A DNA stretch of 64,000 nt from Polyangium sp. y55x31 (GCF_029946505.1 NZ_JARZHG010000003.1:1-64000); one strand, 5' to 3'. Shown: positions 52,238 to 63,151, numbered from the stretch's first letter. Notes: generated by a model not told the origin, from the sequence alone. A program made the numbers and translations.

Positions 52238-53647
52238 TCAATGCGCGAGCAGCCACTGCGCAAGCGGCGCCCACGCGAGCGCGGGCGCGTCATTGGCGTA
52301 GAGCAGATCCGCGTGGCCGAAGTCCTCGATCTCCCTCGAGGCCGGCAGGCGGCGAACCACATGCGTGGTCACGTCCGTGGAGGCCACCAGCGTGGTCGTG
52401 TAAAGCCCGTGATCGCCGAAGCCGCCCGCGGCGCCGAGGTAAAAGAGCGGCACCGAGATGTCGGCGAGGTGATCCGCGAGCGGCAGCGTCCCGGTCCCGC
52501 ACCACATGGCATCCCGGTCGGCGGTCTCCACCAGCGACTCGTGCGGCGGCGAATGCGCGAGCCAGTCGGTGATGAGCGACTCCGACGCATAACGCAACTT
52601 GGTGGGAAACCCATTCGTGTACACGCCGGCCACCAGGTGATACTGGGGCTTGGGCTCATAAAGCAGGAACGTCGCCGACACGAACCCGAGCATCGCCTCC
52701 CGGTTGGTGTAGCCCTCGAAGATCGGCGAATCGCCCCCGGGATCGGAAGCCGCGAGCGCGCCCAGCGGCTGGGCGAACGTGCTGTTGTCGCTGTCCACGT
52801 ACCCCTGCGCGACCCAATCATACTCGTCGGCCGCATTGGCGCAGGCGTAGAGCCTCAGCGACTCGTCCGCCGGGGAGAGCTTGCCATAGATGTCGATGGG
52901 CACGATGCCCTTCACCTGCCGCTGCGCCAGCGGCTTCTGGCTCTCCTCGGCCGCATACAGGTACGTGAGCTGTGCGCCGCTGCTGAACCCGCCCAGGAAC
53001 AGGCGATCCTGGCCCGCGCCCGTCAGGGTGCGGAGCGTGCGCGCGAAGGACAGCGCGAGGCCCGTATCCGAGACGGCCTGCGCCACCCCCATGCCGGCGA
53101 AATCCGAGAAATCGGTCCCCTCCGCGGGCGCCGTCGTCCACCGCCGATCGACGCCCCACACGTCGATCCCGCGCTTGGCCAGGTACAAGGCCAGATTGCG
53201 ATCGAGCTGCGCGCCATCACTGATCAGCGACGGCAGGAAGTTCGTGGTGAAGGTCGCGAAATCGCCGTGCAGGAGCATGATGGCCCGCGACGTCGGATGC
53301 GCGACATTTGGCGAATCCTCGCGCACGACCCGGTGCACGCGGATGCGCGCGTTGGGCGTGTCCCCCACCTTCAGCAGGAAGGTGTAATGATACACGTCGC
53401 CGGCGACCTGCTCGCGCTCCCACATGCCCTCCAGCGTTGCCGACAGGGCCGCGGAAGCTTCGGCGGTGGCCTGCATGATGTCTCTGTCGTCGGCCGAGCC
53501 CGTATCCATCGTGCATCCGCCGGCGGCGGCGGCCAGAAGGCCCAGCACGACCGGCATCATGGCGAGGCGCTTGGTTTTGGTTCGCGCGTGCGAGGGGGCG
53601 ATGGGGGCGACACCGGACGGCACGACGAAAGCAATCTTCTTCATCAT
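52238..53647 (-). CDS. Alpha/beta-hydrolase lipoprotein
   Basis: A 469-residue protein with a long basic N-terminus, then hydrophobic stretch and lipobox AGGC (Cys45). The alpha/beta-hydrolase core shows AIMLLHGDFATF (oxyanion strand), DVWGVDRRW, the nucleophile elbow GGFSSGAQLTYLYA (Ser in GFSSG) and a late His in DFGHADLLYA near the C-terminus; the acid Asp is probably in VPLFYLGAAGGFGDH. It could hydrolyse an ester or lactone at the envelope. Its 270-bp upstream region contains a palindrome ATTGCGCAAT near 53744. Confidence 0.8.
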   Translation of the reverse strand: MMKKIAFVVPSGVAPIAPSHARTKTKRLAMMPVVLGLLAAAAGGCTMDTGSADDRDIMQATAEASAALSATLEGMWEREQVAGDVYHYTFLLKVGDTPNARIRVHRVVREDSPNVAHPTSRAIMLLHGDFATFTTNFLPSLISDGAQLDRNLALYLAKRGIDVWGVDRRWTTAPAEGTDFSDFAGMGVAQAVSDTGLALSFARTLRTLTGAGQDRLFLGGFSSGAQLTYLYAAEESQKPLAQRQVKGIVPIDIYGKLSPADESLRLYACANAADEYDWVAQGYVDSDNSTFAQPLGALAASDPGGDSPIFEGYTNREAMLGFVSATFLLYEPKPQYHLVAGVYTNGFPTKLRYASESLITDWLAHSPPHESLVETADRDAMWCGTGTLPLADHLADISVPLFYLGAAGGFGDHGLYTTTLVASTDVTTHVVRRLPASREIEDFGHADLLYANDAPALAWAPLAQWLLAH

Positions 53648-53917
53648 CGATCTCCTCGGCCGAGGCGCTCAGCACATTGCATGCCGCGCTCGTTCGGGGG
53701 CCAGGAGAGGGAATGGCGAGGCCATTGCGGGGGAGCGTATTGCGCAATGCTGCGCGAACTGCGCGCAAGCGTGCTCGACTTGTGCATCGCGTGTGGAGCG
53801 CCCGCGGGCACGCTTGCTCGACGCGCCCACTGCGTGATGTGGAACGGGACGCCTTGCGGCGAATCGAGCATTACGAAGCGAACGATCGCGGAAATTTTTG
53901 GCTCTCGGGCTTGTGGC

Positions 53918-56032
53918 TCATGTCATTCTCCACCCGGACCCGAGGTTATCGACGGCGGCCCCCGCCCGCTGGAGGAGCCGATCGCGCATCTTGAACACCT
54001 CGCTCGCCGCGATCATGTCGCCGCCCTCGCGGAACGCCTCGGCGGCGCGCTCGTAGAAGACCGCGGCCTCGCGCGGCAAGAAGACGCCGCGGGACGACGT
54101 CGCCGCATCCATCAGCTTTCGACCCACCATGCAAGGTTCGCCTGCGCCGCGCCATTGCTCGGCCACGAGGGCCGGGTCGGCGCCCAGCGCTTCGAGCGCC
54201 ACCGCCAGCCGGCGGCGCAGGAGCACCTCGACCGGGCGCGGGAGCGTCGCGAGGACGGTTTCCCCGATGAGATCGTGGCTGAAGCCCATGCCATGCACGA
54301 CGTGCGCGGCCGTGAGCTCCGCCCAGCAAGCGGTCGTGGCAGCGGCGCTCGCCTCGAGCGCGGCCGAAGCGCTCGCCAGCGTGAAATTCGAGCCGAGCAG
54401 CGCGAGCACGCGCGCCATCTGCAACGCCGGCTCCGACAAGCGCGAGAGCGTGCCTTCGAGGATCGCGCCGATACGGCCGGGGGGCATACGCGCGACTTCG
54501 GCGCGCGCGAGCGTGCCCGACGCGATCACGTGCTTCACGGTCTCGAGCACGAAGAGCGGATTGCCGCCCGCGTAGCTCGCGATCGCGTCGGCCATGTCGG
54601 CGATGCCGGGCACGTCGAGGCTCCCGAGCAGCTCCCGCACGCTGGCCGGGGGGAGCGGTTCGAGCTCGATGTGGATCCCCAGGCCAAACGCCACGCCCTC
54701 GCGGATGGCCGCCATGATCGCCTCGGGCAATTCGCCCGCGCGATAACAGAGGACGGCGCGAAGCTTCACCGTCGAGTCCTGGAACAACTGCTCCATCACG
54801 TACTGCCCGGCTTCCGCGGTCGCGGCGTCCACGAACTGGATGTCGTCGACGCCGAACGCGTCGTAACCTTCGCGCGCCGCGAGGCGATGCGCTTCGACCT
54901 CGGCCTGGAGCATGCGTATCTTGTCCGCCTCGCTCTCCATCGGCCCCGGCGCCTGCCCCAGCGCCGGCACGAGCCGCGCGAGCTCGGCGCGCGCCCAGGG
55001 AGCGAGCTTCGCCGCGTCGATCTTCGCCAGCATTTCGCTGTACACGCGCGCGTGCGTCCCGTAAGGCACGGCGCGATCGCCGGGGCGGCCCGAGAAGAAA
55101 AACGGCTTCGCCACTGCGTTGAGGAAATCGTGCATGAGGCGGCTCTTCCCGATGCCGGGCGGGCCGCCGATGATGATGGCTTGGCCGGCGGCCCAAGCCG
55201 CCTCCATCCGCGCCCACGCCTCCTCGCGGCCCACGAGCTCCGGAGGCCGGAGCAGGGAGAGCGGGATCGCGCTCGCCGACGGCGCGCACCTCGGCCCCCG
55301 TTGCTCGGCCGATCGCGCGATCTCGCGGGCGAGCTCGGTCGTGGCGCGCGAAGGCTCGATGCCGAGCTCGCGCCCGAGCATCGTGCGTAGGCGCTGGAAG
55401 GCCGCGAGTGCTTCGCCACGATCTCCCGCGGCATAAAGCAGGCGCATCCGCTGCCGGTGCGCGTCCTCCGAACGTGGTTCGAGCTCCACGGCGCGCGCCG
55501 CGAGCGCGAGCGCGTCGGCGAGACGACCGCTTCGCTCGTGTGCGTCGATCGCGGCGGCGATCGCCTGGCGCCGCGCGGCGTCCACGTTCGCTCGCGCGCT
55601 GTGCAGCCACTCGTCGAAGAGTGGTGCGTCGTCGAACTCGAGCTGACCGAGCAACCGGCCCAAAGGCAGCTCGGCGGCGCGCGCCGCGAGCTCCGTGCGG
55701 CGCGCGCCTCGAAGCGCGCTCACGTCCGCGTCCACGGAGGCCGCCAGAGCCAGCGGATCTGCGCCGCTCACGAGCACGTCGCCGGTCGCCATCTTCAGAC
55801 GCCGGAGGAGCTGTCGCAGGTTGGCCCGCGCCGTCGCCTCGGCCGAGTCGGACCAGAGCAGCCCGGCGAGCCTCGACTTCGGCGTCTCCCCCTCGACCGC
55901 CAGGTAGGCAAGGAGCCCGAACGCCTTTTTTTCGAGCCGCACCGGGCCGTTGGGACCGACGAGTCGGACCTCTCCCAGCACGGAGAGACGAAAGGCGATG
56001 ATCACTTTTGTGGAGCTGCCCTGAGAGTGCAC
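53918..56032 (-). CDS. BTAD/SARP-type regulator with AAA ATPase domain
   Basis: A 704-residue transcriptional regulator. Residues 13-100 are a winged helix of the OmpR/SARP kind (FRLSVLGEVRLVGPNGPVRLEKKAFGLLAYLA ... NLRQLLRRLK), residues 105-245 a bacterial transcriptional activator domain with TPR-like helices (ALALAARAVELEPRSEDAHRQRMRLL), and from 265 a STAND/AAA ATPase (ELVGREEAW; Walker A GGPPGIGKS 289-297; hhhhDDIQFVD). Such AfsR-like proteins activate natural-product or secretion genes and bind heptamer direct repeats about 11 bp apart. Exactly such repeats occur upstream of the next two genes. Start GTG 56032 is less sure than 56005. Confidence 0.87.
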   Translation of the reverse strand: MHSQGSSTKVIIAFRLSVLGEVRLVGPNGPVRLEKKAFGLLAYLAVEGETPKSRLAGLLWSDSAEATARANLRQLLRRLKMATGDVLVSGADPLALAASVDADVSALRGARRTELAARAAELPLGRLLGQLEFDDAPLFDEWLHSARANVDAARRQAIAAAIDAHERSGRLADALALAARAVELEPRSEDAHRQRMRLLYAAGDRGEALAAFQRLRTMLGRELGIEPSRATTELAREIARSAEQRGPRCAPSASAIPLSLLRPPELVGREEAWARMEAAWAAGQAIIIGGPPGIGKSRLMHDFLNAVAKPFFFSGRPGDRAVPYGTHARVYSEMLAKIDAAKLAPWARAELARLVPALGQAPGPMESEADKIRMLQAEVEAHRLAAREGYDAFGVDDIQFVDAATAEAGQYVMEQLFQDSTVKLRAVLCYRAGELPEAIMAAIREGVAFGLGIHIELEPLPPASVRELLGSLDVPGIADMADAIASYAGGNPLFVLETVKHVIASGTLARAEVARMPPGRIGAILEGTLSRLSEPALQMARVLALLGSNFTLASASAALEASAAATTACWAELTAAHVVHGMGFSHDLIGETVLATLPRPVEVLLRRRLAVALEALGADPALVAEQWRGAGEPCMVGRKLMDAATSSRGVFLPREAAVFYERAAEAFREGGDMIAASEVFKMRDRLLQRAGAAVDNLGSGWRMT

Positions 56033-56365
56033 GTGGCGCTGTCACCTGGGATGCCTCCAGCGCGTCGCGCGGCGGGAGGCGGGCAATTTTAAGGATGCGA
56101 TGCCGAGGCCGAGTCTAGCCCCGCCTTTGGTCTGGCTGCCACCATCGAGCAGCAACCGGCCACACAAGTTGGTGTCGGGCAGCGGCTCGTGGTCACGCTG
56201 CGCGCTCCCGAGAGGGATCGAGCCATCGGCGCGGAAGCGCGACGAAAATCTGCTCGCCACGTCCTGTCACGCTCCTGTCACGCCCCCCGTCCCAGGCTCC
56301 CGTTCGACTTGGCCTGCCCAGACCTACGACGTCGCGGCGCATGGCCTATCGGGGAGCTTGCACGT
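56033..56365. promoter_or_regulatory. Divergent regulatory region, 333 bp
   Basis: It separates the BTAD regulator gene from the first Cys-rich lipoprotein gene and holds the first copy of the 49-bp element (56260-56308) described separately. TGTCACC near 56039 next to the regulator start is a single half-site-like match. No ORF is supported. Confidence 0.5.
56260..56308 (+). promoter_or_regulatory. 49-bp upstream element, copy 1, with 11-bp-spaced GTCACGC repeats
   Basis: CGTCCTGTCACGCTCC then TGTCACGC, with GTCACGC starting at 56266 and again at 56277. By eye 44-45 of 49 bases match copy 2 upstream of the amidohydrolase gene, and weaker similarity runs about 30 bp further upstream. The two repeats are one helical turn apart, as in SARP binding sites, and the regulator gene of that type is 228 bp away. 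Confidence 0.7.
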
Positions 56366-58045
56366 ATGAAACCGCACATCGATTCCAAGCGTTCCTTTTC
56401 GGTGCTCTCGGCCATCTTCGGGACGGCTGGCAGATCGGTCGCGCCTTCGGATGGCATCGTGGGCGGGGATCCGCAGCGCGCGGCGGGACCCCCCGGCTCG
56501 CGTTCTCCCGGTCCCCGGAGGGGCTCACACCGGGGCGTGCTCGGCGTCGCGGCGGCCTTGGTCGCGGGGGCGCTTGTCGCCGGCGCGTGCGGCGCTGCGC
56601 CCGAAGACGCTCCGCTGGAAGAAAACGTCGACTCGTTCAGCGCTGCCGCCACCTGCGAAACGTGCGAACCTCCCGACGACCCGCCCCCGGTGTGCACTCC
56701 CTCGTGTACGGGCAAGTCGTGCGGGGCATCCAACGGCTGCGGCGGCAAGTGTGCCAACGGCTCCTGTCCGGCAGGCACGACCTGCGGCGGCGGCGGCGTG
56801 TACGCCCAGTGTGGGTGTACGCCCCAGTGTTCGGGCAAGTCGTGCGGGGCGCCCGACGGCTGCGGCGGCATCTGCACCAGCGGCTCGTGCCCCTATGGGC
56901 AGGCGTGCGGCACGGCGGGCGTGCCGGGCCAGTGCTCGACGCTGCCGATTGGGCAGGGCGTCGAGTGCTTCGTGTTCAATGACGGCTACACCAACATGGC
57001 TGGGCCGTCGCAGGCTGTTTACCTCACGGACACGGGCCAGGCGTGTATTCCCGACGGCACCCCGGGCGGCACCTGCCGCAAGTGGTTCGGCCGCTGCCGT
57101 ACCACCGACCCGAGCCACACGCCGGTGCTTTTTTCGGTCTTCAATGCGGGCAAGGTCGACATGGTGGGCCCGTCGGACGCGGTGTATTCGCGATCGACCC
57201 GTCAGGCGTGTATTCCCGACGGCACCTCGACCGGCGCCTGCCGCCAGTTGTTCGGCGTCGCGAAGCTGCCCGACGGGCGCCCGGTCGAGTGCAAGCTGTT
57301 CGACGACGGCGGCGCGCAGAAGACGAAGTTCACGGACGACGAGATTTACGTGAGCGGCTGGCCGAAGGCGTGCTTCCCCAATGGCATCGGGGATGGGTTC
57401 AACTACGGCATGTGCCGCAAATGGTTCGGCGAGTGCATGGTGGCCGGCTGCGGCGACGGCGCGTGCAACAACGGCGAGACGCCGTCGACCTGCCCGTCCG
57501 ACTGCAAGTGCGGCGACGGGGTCTGCAACGGCAACGAGTGGTGTGGTAGCTGCTCGCAAGACTGCGGCTCGTGCTGCGGCAACCACGTCTGCGACAACAA
57601 CGAGACGTGCAGCTCGTGCTCGCAAGACTGCGGCGCGTGCTGCGGCAATGGCGTCTGCGACAACAACGAGAACTGCGAAAGTTGCTCGAAAGATTGCGGT
57701 GTGTGCCCCCCGAAGACGTGCTCGGGGGAGTTCGCCGGGCCGCAGGCGCAGAACTTCCCTGTGGGCGTCGAAGAAGTCTACGTGGACGTCTACGGCCAGC
57801 CCGTCTACGGCTGCCTGATCGCGAGACCGGTGTATTTCGCCAACACGCTGGACGAGGCCGCGCTGTGCGGCGGGAACGCCTACCCATACCACCACATCGC
57901 CACGAGCGGCACGGTTGGGACGTACGTCTACCATACCGGCACGGCCAACGGCTGCGCCTCGAGCACGTTCGCCGCGCTGTCGTCGTCGGCCGCGGCCGCG
58001 TGCGGGTACATGCATGGCTACCCGTACGAAGGCCCGTGCCCCTGA
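56366..58045 (+). CDS. Cys-rich lipoprotein with repeated CGDG modules
   Basis: A 559-residue protein from ATG 56366; lipobox VAGAC at Cys75 follows a long N-terminal stretch, so the true start might be an internal GTG near residue 58. Residues 90-170 are two copies of a C-x-G-K-S-C-G-A-x-x-G-C-G-G-x-C module, then three beta-domain repeats (VECFVFNDGYTNMAGPSQAVYLTD..., FSVFNAGKVDMVGPSDAVYS..., VECKLFDDGG...), then four CGDGxCNxxExCxxCxxDCG repeats. The C-terminus has another beta domain (CSGEFAGPQAQNFPVG...). The last repeats recall Cys-rich modules of surface proteins. Copy 1 of the 49-bp element lies upstream. Confidence 0.8.
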   Translation: MKPHIDSKRSFSVLSAIFGTAGRSVAPSDGIVGGDPQRAAGPPGSRSPGPRRGSHRGVLGVAAALVAGALVAGACGAAPEDAPLEENVDSFSAAATCETCEPPDDPPPVCTPSCTGKSCGASNGCGGKCANGSCPAGTTCGGGGVYAQCGCTPQCSGKSCGAPDGCGGICTSGSCPYGQACGTAGVPGQCSTLPIGQGVECFVFNDGYTNMAGPSQAVYLTDTGQACIPDGTPGGTCRKWFGRCRTTDPSHTPVLFSVFNAGKVDMVGPSDAVYSRSTRQACIPDGTSTGACRQLFGVAKLPDGRPVECKLFDDGGAQKTKFTDDEIYVSGWPKACFPNGIGDGFNYGMCRKWFGECMVAGCGDGACNNGETPSTCPSDCKCGDGVCNGNEWCGSCSQDCGSCCGNHVCDNNETCSSCSQDCGACCGNGVCDNNENCESCSKDCGVCPPKTCSGEFAGPQAQNFPVGVEEVYVDVYGQPVYGCLIARPVYFANTLDEAALCGGNAYPYHHIATSGTVGTYVYHTGTANGCASSTFAALSSSAAAACGYMHGYPYEGPCP

Positions 58046-58175
58046 AGCGCCGGTAGGACGCCCGCAGCGATTTCGGAAAGGCGGCTCCGCGCCGTGACCG
58101 GCCGATCGAACCTCCTCACACGAGCGAGGGCCCGACCGAGCGCGGGCGCGGAGCGCGAAAAAAATCGGATCGGGG

Positions 58176-58224
58176 CGTCCTGTCACGCTCCCGTCACGCC
58201 CCCGGTCCCATGCTCCTGTTCGAC
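58176..58224 (+). promoter_or_regulatory. 49-bp upstream element, copy 2
   Basis: Second copy of the element at 56260, again 49 bases, with GTCACGC at 58182 and 58193 (11-bp spacing), 73 bp upstream of the ATG of the amidohydrolase gene. Conserved spacing and sequence between otherwise unrelated upstream regions suggest a shared operator rather than chance. Confidence 0.7.
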
Positions 58225-58297
58225 ATCGGGAGCCGAGGCAACCGCGACCTCGGCCTTGCCCACTCCGTGCAGCAATCGACAGAATGAGGTGCCTCTC

Positions 58298-59689
58298 ATG
58301 TGGAATGCAGCGTTTCGAACGTCTTTCTTGGCTTTCACCCTCCTTGCGACGGTCCATTGTGGCCCGGGAAATGAGAACACCACCGGTCCCGGCGGCACGG
58401 GCGGCACCGGCGGCACCGGCGGCACCGGCGGCACCGGTGGCACAGGCGGCACCGGCGGCACCGGCGGCACAGGCGGCTCGGGCGGCACCGGCGGCGGTGA
58501 ATGCACGAGCAATGACAAGGCCATTCGGCTGGGCAAGCTCGTCAGTCCCGAGGACGGCTCCGTCATCGACAAGGCGATCGTCGTGATCCACGAAGATCGG
58601 GTCAGCTACGTCGGCACGGATGAAAAGCAGATCCCGTGCGGAGCCAGCGTCATCGACTGGTCGGCGTACACCGGGCTCCCCGGGCTCGTCGATGCACACG
58701 TCCACTTCACCTACCAGACGGACCAGGAGCCGGGCACGCTCCCCTGGACCCGTGTCAACTGGCTGATGAACAACAACGTCTACAAGCTCATGGACCTCGC
58801 CCGCAACGCCGCCCTGGCGACGCTCAAGACCGGCGTCACCACGGCGATCGACAAGGGAGGCCGCGACTTCATCCTGAACCCCCTGCGCGCCGAGATCATG
58901 TCCGGCAAGACGCTGGGACCGCGGATGTACAACTCCATCGGCGGGATCTCCAATTACAAGTACCCGTCGGCGGTGCCCCCCGAGGAATTGAAGAACTGGG
59001 TGCATCTCCAGGTGCTGCGCGGCGCCGATCTCGTGAAAGTATGGGCCGACAAGTGCACGGACCAGACGCTCGACTGCACGCCGACGTTCACGTTCGACGA
59101 GCTCAAGCTGCTGGTCGACACGTCCCATGAGGAGGGGTTGCCCATCGCGATCCACGCATACCACCAGGACACGGCCAAGCTCGCCATCATGGCCGGCCCG
59201 GACTCGATCGAGCACCCGGAAGGCCTCGATACGGTCGACTGCGGCAACATGATCGACAGGGGGACGATTTACGTGCCGACCATCGATCACAACCGGTATT
59301 ACAAGGACAACCTCGCGTTTTTCGGCTACGCCCCCGATCTGGAGGCGAAGTTCGAGGCATACATCCAGGACAACCTCGCTAGCGCGGCCCAGGCGCACAC
59401 GGTCGGTGTGAAGATCGCGATGGGCTCGGACGCGGTGTTCACCGGATTCGGTGAAAACACGAAGGAGCTCGCCTGGCTCGTGCAGGCGGGGATGACCCCG
59501 CTCGAGGCGCTCCGTGCCGCCACCATCCATGGGGCGGAGAGCATCGGCGCCCAGAACGAGATCGGAAAGGTCGCGGTGGGCTATTACGCCGACATCATCG
59601 CGGTCGAAGGCGACCCTCTGGCGGACGTCAACGTCGTCATCAACGGGGTCCGCAAGGTGATGATGGGCGGGCGGGTCGCGGAGTTTTGA
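58298..59689 (+). CDS. Amidohydrolase-family lipoprotein
   Basis: A 463-residue protein from ATG 58298, lipobox TVHC (Cys21), followed by a GGTGGTGG-type linker (28-67). The TIM-barrel amidohydrolase core has H-x-H in GLVDAHVHF, the carboxylated-Lys candidate in LVKVWADK, His in AIHAYH, His in SIEHPEG and Asp in MGSDAVF; the C-terminal AAxGxxxADIIAVEGDPLxD segment is typical of imidazolonepropionase/dipeptidase-like members. Likely a periplasmic or surface hydrolase of a cyclic amide or peptide. The 49-bp element lies upstream, so it should be co-regulated with the Cys-rich lipoprotein. Confidence 0.87.
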   Translation: MWNAAFRTSFLAFTLLATVHCGPGNENTTGPGGTGGTGGTGGTGGTGGTGGTGGTGGTGGSGGTGGGECTSNDKAIRLGKLVSPEDGSVIDKAIVVIHEDRVSYVGTDEKQIPCGASVIDWSAYTGLPGLVDAHVHFTYQTDQEPGTLPWTRVNWLMNNNVYKLMDLARNAALATLKTGVTTAIDKGGRDFILNPLRAEIMSGKTLGPRMYNSIGGISNYKYPSAVPPEELKNWVHLQVLRGADLVKVWADKCTDQTLDCTPTFTFDELKLLVDTSHEEGLPIAIHAYHQDTAKLAIMAGPDSIEHPEGLDTVDCGNMIDRGTIYVPTIDHNRYYKDNLAFFGYAPDLEAKFEAYIQDNLASAAQAHTVGVKIAMGSDAVFTGFGENTKELAWLVQAGMTPLEALRAATIHGAESIGAQNEIGKVAVGYYADIIAVEGDPLADVNVVINGVRKVMMGGRVAEF

Positions 59690-59748
59690 CGAGGCCCGCT
59701 CGCTGGCCCTGCATTCCCGGGGTGTGGGGAGAACTGCTCGCTCCGCAG

Positions 59749-61104
<1,356 letters not shown>

Positions 61105-61114
61105 TCGATCCGCC

Positions 61115-61669
61115 TCACTTGGCCGCGAGGGTCTCGCAGGGCTTGAGGTTTTTCTCCGCGACCTCGGCCGAGGGAACCCCGTCCATGCCAGTCGTCTTGC
61201 AGACGTACTTCTTGCCGCCGATTTCCTTCAGCATGAAGCCGATATACCCCGTCTTGCCCGCGTTCTCGAACTGGACGATGGCCATGTTCGGGCCCTCCTT
61301 CGCCCATTTCTTGAAGGGGAAGAGCACGGTGTCGCCCTCGAAGCCTTTCTTCAGGGCCGCGAAATCGTCCTTGGCCTCGCTGACGTTGAGCGATGCCCCG
61401 TCGCCGATGTCCACGGTGGCGCTCTTGTGCTGATCGTCGAGGCTCATGTCCATGGCGCCCATGCCGCCCGACCGAACCTTGATCTTGAGGGGCATCGGGG
61501 TGAGCTCCACGTCCACGAGCTCGCCCTTGGCCTCACCTTTCGGCGCCTCGGCCGCGCCCTTCGCCGCCGGCGCGCCCGAGCCGGCCGGCTTGGCGGCGGC
61601 CTCCTCGCCCTTGTTCGAATTGCAGCCGGCCACCGCCAGCAGCGCCATGACAACCACGAGCTTGCGCAT
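61115..61669 (-). CDS. Small lipoprotein, unknown function
   Basis: A 184-residue lipoprotein from ATG 61669 (lipobox VAGC, Cys16; GGAGAACAGGG upstream). An Ala/Lys/Gly/Glu-rich linker (20-45) leads to a beta-rich domain (GELVDVELTPMPLKIKVRSGG, KSATVDIGDGASLNVSEAKDDF, MAIVQFENAGKTGYIGFMLKEIGGKKYVCKTTGM), and an internal Cys pair at the end. No motif is known. It is 10 bp upstream of the GH5 gene start on the same strand, so the two may form an operon. Confidence 0.78.
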   Translation of the reverse strand: MRKLVVVMALLAVAGCNSNKGEEAAAKPAGSGAPAAKGAAEAPKGEAKGELVDVELTPMPLKIKVRSGGMGAMDMSLDDQHKSATVDIGDGASLNVSEAKDDFAALKKGFEGDTVLFPFKKWAKEGPNMAIVQFENAGKTGYIGFMLKEIGGKKYVCKTTGMDGVPSAEVAEKNLKPCETLAAK

Positions 61670-62128
61670 CCCTGTTCTCCTCACGGTGTCGCCGGGACCG
61701 TCGGGCCGCCGGCGCTCGCCCTAGAGACGGGGAGGGAGGGGCGCTTTTGCGTTTTTTGTTCGGTGCGACGAACCACAAGCGCGAGCGCCCCAGCAGCCCG
61801 TGGGCGGGGAGCGCCAAGAGAGTTGACCGTTCCAGCTCAATGCAGCAACGCCATCCCCCACCGGCCTCGTTTGCACGGGGTGGGACCCATTCAATCCGAA
61901 TGCGAACCCGGACCGTAGTGCATGTTTGCGCCGTCTCGCACAAAAAACTTCGACATGATTCTCCGTCGGCTGCGGCGGCGCGGCTCGAGGCGGGGACAAG
62001 AAGCCGCGTTGGCGGGCAGGGTCGGTTTGTCCACGGAAGCGGGCGGAATTCAGGCGTCTACTGGGTCGATCCCGCGCACCCGCGGCTGGGCGACGAGCGC
62101 TGAATCCCTCGCCGAAGGGAGGGCCGCG
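61670..62128. other. Intergenic region, 459 bp
   Basis: Between two minus-strand genes. All frames are broken or composition-driven. A T-rich patch (GCGTTTTTTG, about 61749-61758) and a weak inverted repeat GTTCG-N6-CGAAC (about 61759-61774) lie 80-105 bp upstream of the lipoprotein start and may form its promoter. Nothing else is supported. Confidence 0.35.
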
Positions 62129-62692
62129 TCATCCCCTCGCGGGCGCGGGGACCGTGGGCACCTCGGGCGCCGTCGAGCGCTTGTAACGGCGGATCGCCGA
62201 TTCCCCGATCGCCTGGGTGACGGCCGTCGCGGCGAGCGCTCCCGCGGGCACGGCGAAGGCCGGGTTCAACGTGATCGCGATGGCCACCGGCGCGGCGGCG
62301 CTGGCGGCGCAAGCTGCCACCACGGCCACGAGCTCCATCACACGCTCGGATTGGTCGATGTCCTTCCCGAAGAGCAGCGCTATCTCCAGAATGAGGTAAA
62401 GGTGCATTCTGGTGAGAATGGATGCGCCTGCGACGAACCCCAGGCCTTCGTACACGATGCCGAACCCAGGGACGGCGGCGGGCGCATGAACGAGGCCGCC
62501 CGCGGCGAACGAAATCGCCGAGGTCGATGCAATGAGACGGCGGGCCTGCTGCTCCGGCGGCTCGTCCGGATACATACGTCGCACGCGCTCCGCGACCGAC
62601 CGGATACGGGACTTGCGGAGCCTCAGGATGAAGTAGAACAAATCATCGGTGAACAGGCTTTGCTGATCGGCTGCCTGCTGCGCGGTTGCCAT
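62129..62692 (-). CDS. Membrane-associated hypothetical protein
   Basis: A 187-residue protein from ATG 62692. A basic, helical N-terminus (SLFTDDLFYFILRLRKSRIRSVAERVRRMYPDEPPEQQARRLI) precedes two or three hydrophobic segments (STSAISFAAGGLVHAPAAVPGFGIVYEGLGFVAGAS; LYLILEIALLFG; LVAVVAACAASAAAPVAIAITL) with a Gly-rich, EcsC/DUF697-like look. I cannot name the family. No neighbour is close enough to imply an operon. Confidence 0.7.
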   Translation of the reverse strand: MATAQQAADQQSLFTDDLFYFILRLRKSRIRSVAERVRRMYPDEPPEQQARRLIASTSAISFAAGGLVHAPAAVPGFGIVYEGLGFVAGASILTRMHLYLILEIALLFGKDIDQSERVMELVAVVAACAASAAAPVAIAITLNPAFAVPAGALAATAVTQAIGESAIRRYKRSTAPEVPTVPAPARG

Positions 62693-63151
62693 GGTTGTCC
62701 CCCTCTGCCGGAACGCCTCCAACGGATTGTTTCCTGACCAAGAGATCGTCGGCGGAACGCCATTTCCACACGCGCCGGCGGCTACGGCCGTCGCAGGAAA
62801 GCGGCGAGGTTGCCCCTCTGCTCGAGCGTGATGGACAGCCGAGCTCCTCCTGGCTGCTTCTGTCGCACGCTCGGCCGCCTTGCGAGAGCCGTACCGGCTC
62901 TGGTCGGCCGCTCTCTACGCTTCCTGGGGCGGTGGCAAAACGCGAGAACTTGGAGGACCAACCGTCGCGGCGACGACGTCCCTTGCTCGCCGAGCCGACG
63001 CTGTAGCGTTCAGCCTTCGCTGTAGCCCGGTCACGAGCGTGACCGGTGCCGCTCGGGGGACGAGTGGGTCAGCGTACGTACCGTAATTAAGCGTACGTCC
63101 CAGTCCGAATCATGCTTTTCGGACGGAAGGCATGATATCTTCCTGGACGAG
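62693..63151. promoter_or_regulatory. Divergent intergenic region, 459 bp
   Basis: No complete gene. The minus strand keeps a frame without start that ends RLSITLEQRGNLAAFLRRP at TAG 62782, perhaps the tail of a lost gene. Near the plus-strand gene lie a perfect hairpin CCGGTCAC-GAGC-GTGACCGG (63027-63046) and a direct repeat AGCGTACGT at 63071 and 63090, which look like operator or leader structures. Confidence 0.4.

Noticed and set aside
58389-58500. GGCGGCACC tandem repeats
   Set aside because: In-frame GGT tether of the amidohydrolase lipoprotein, not a separate repeat element.
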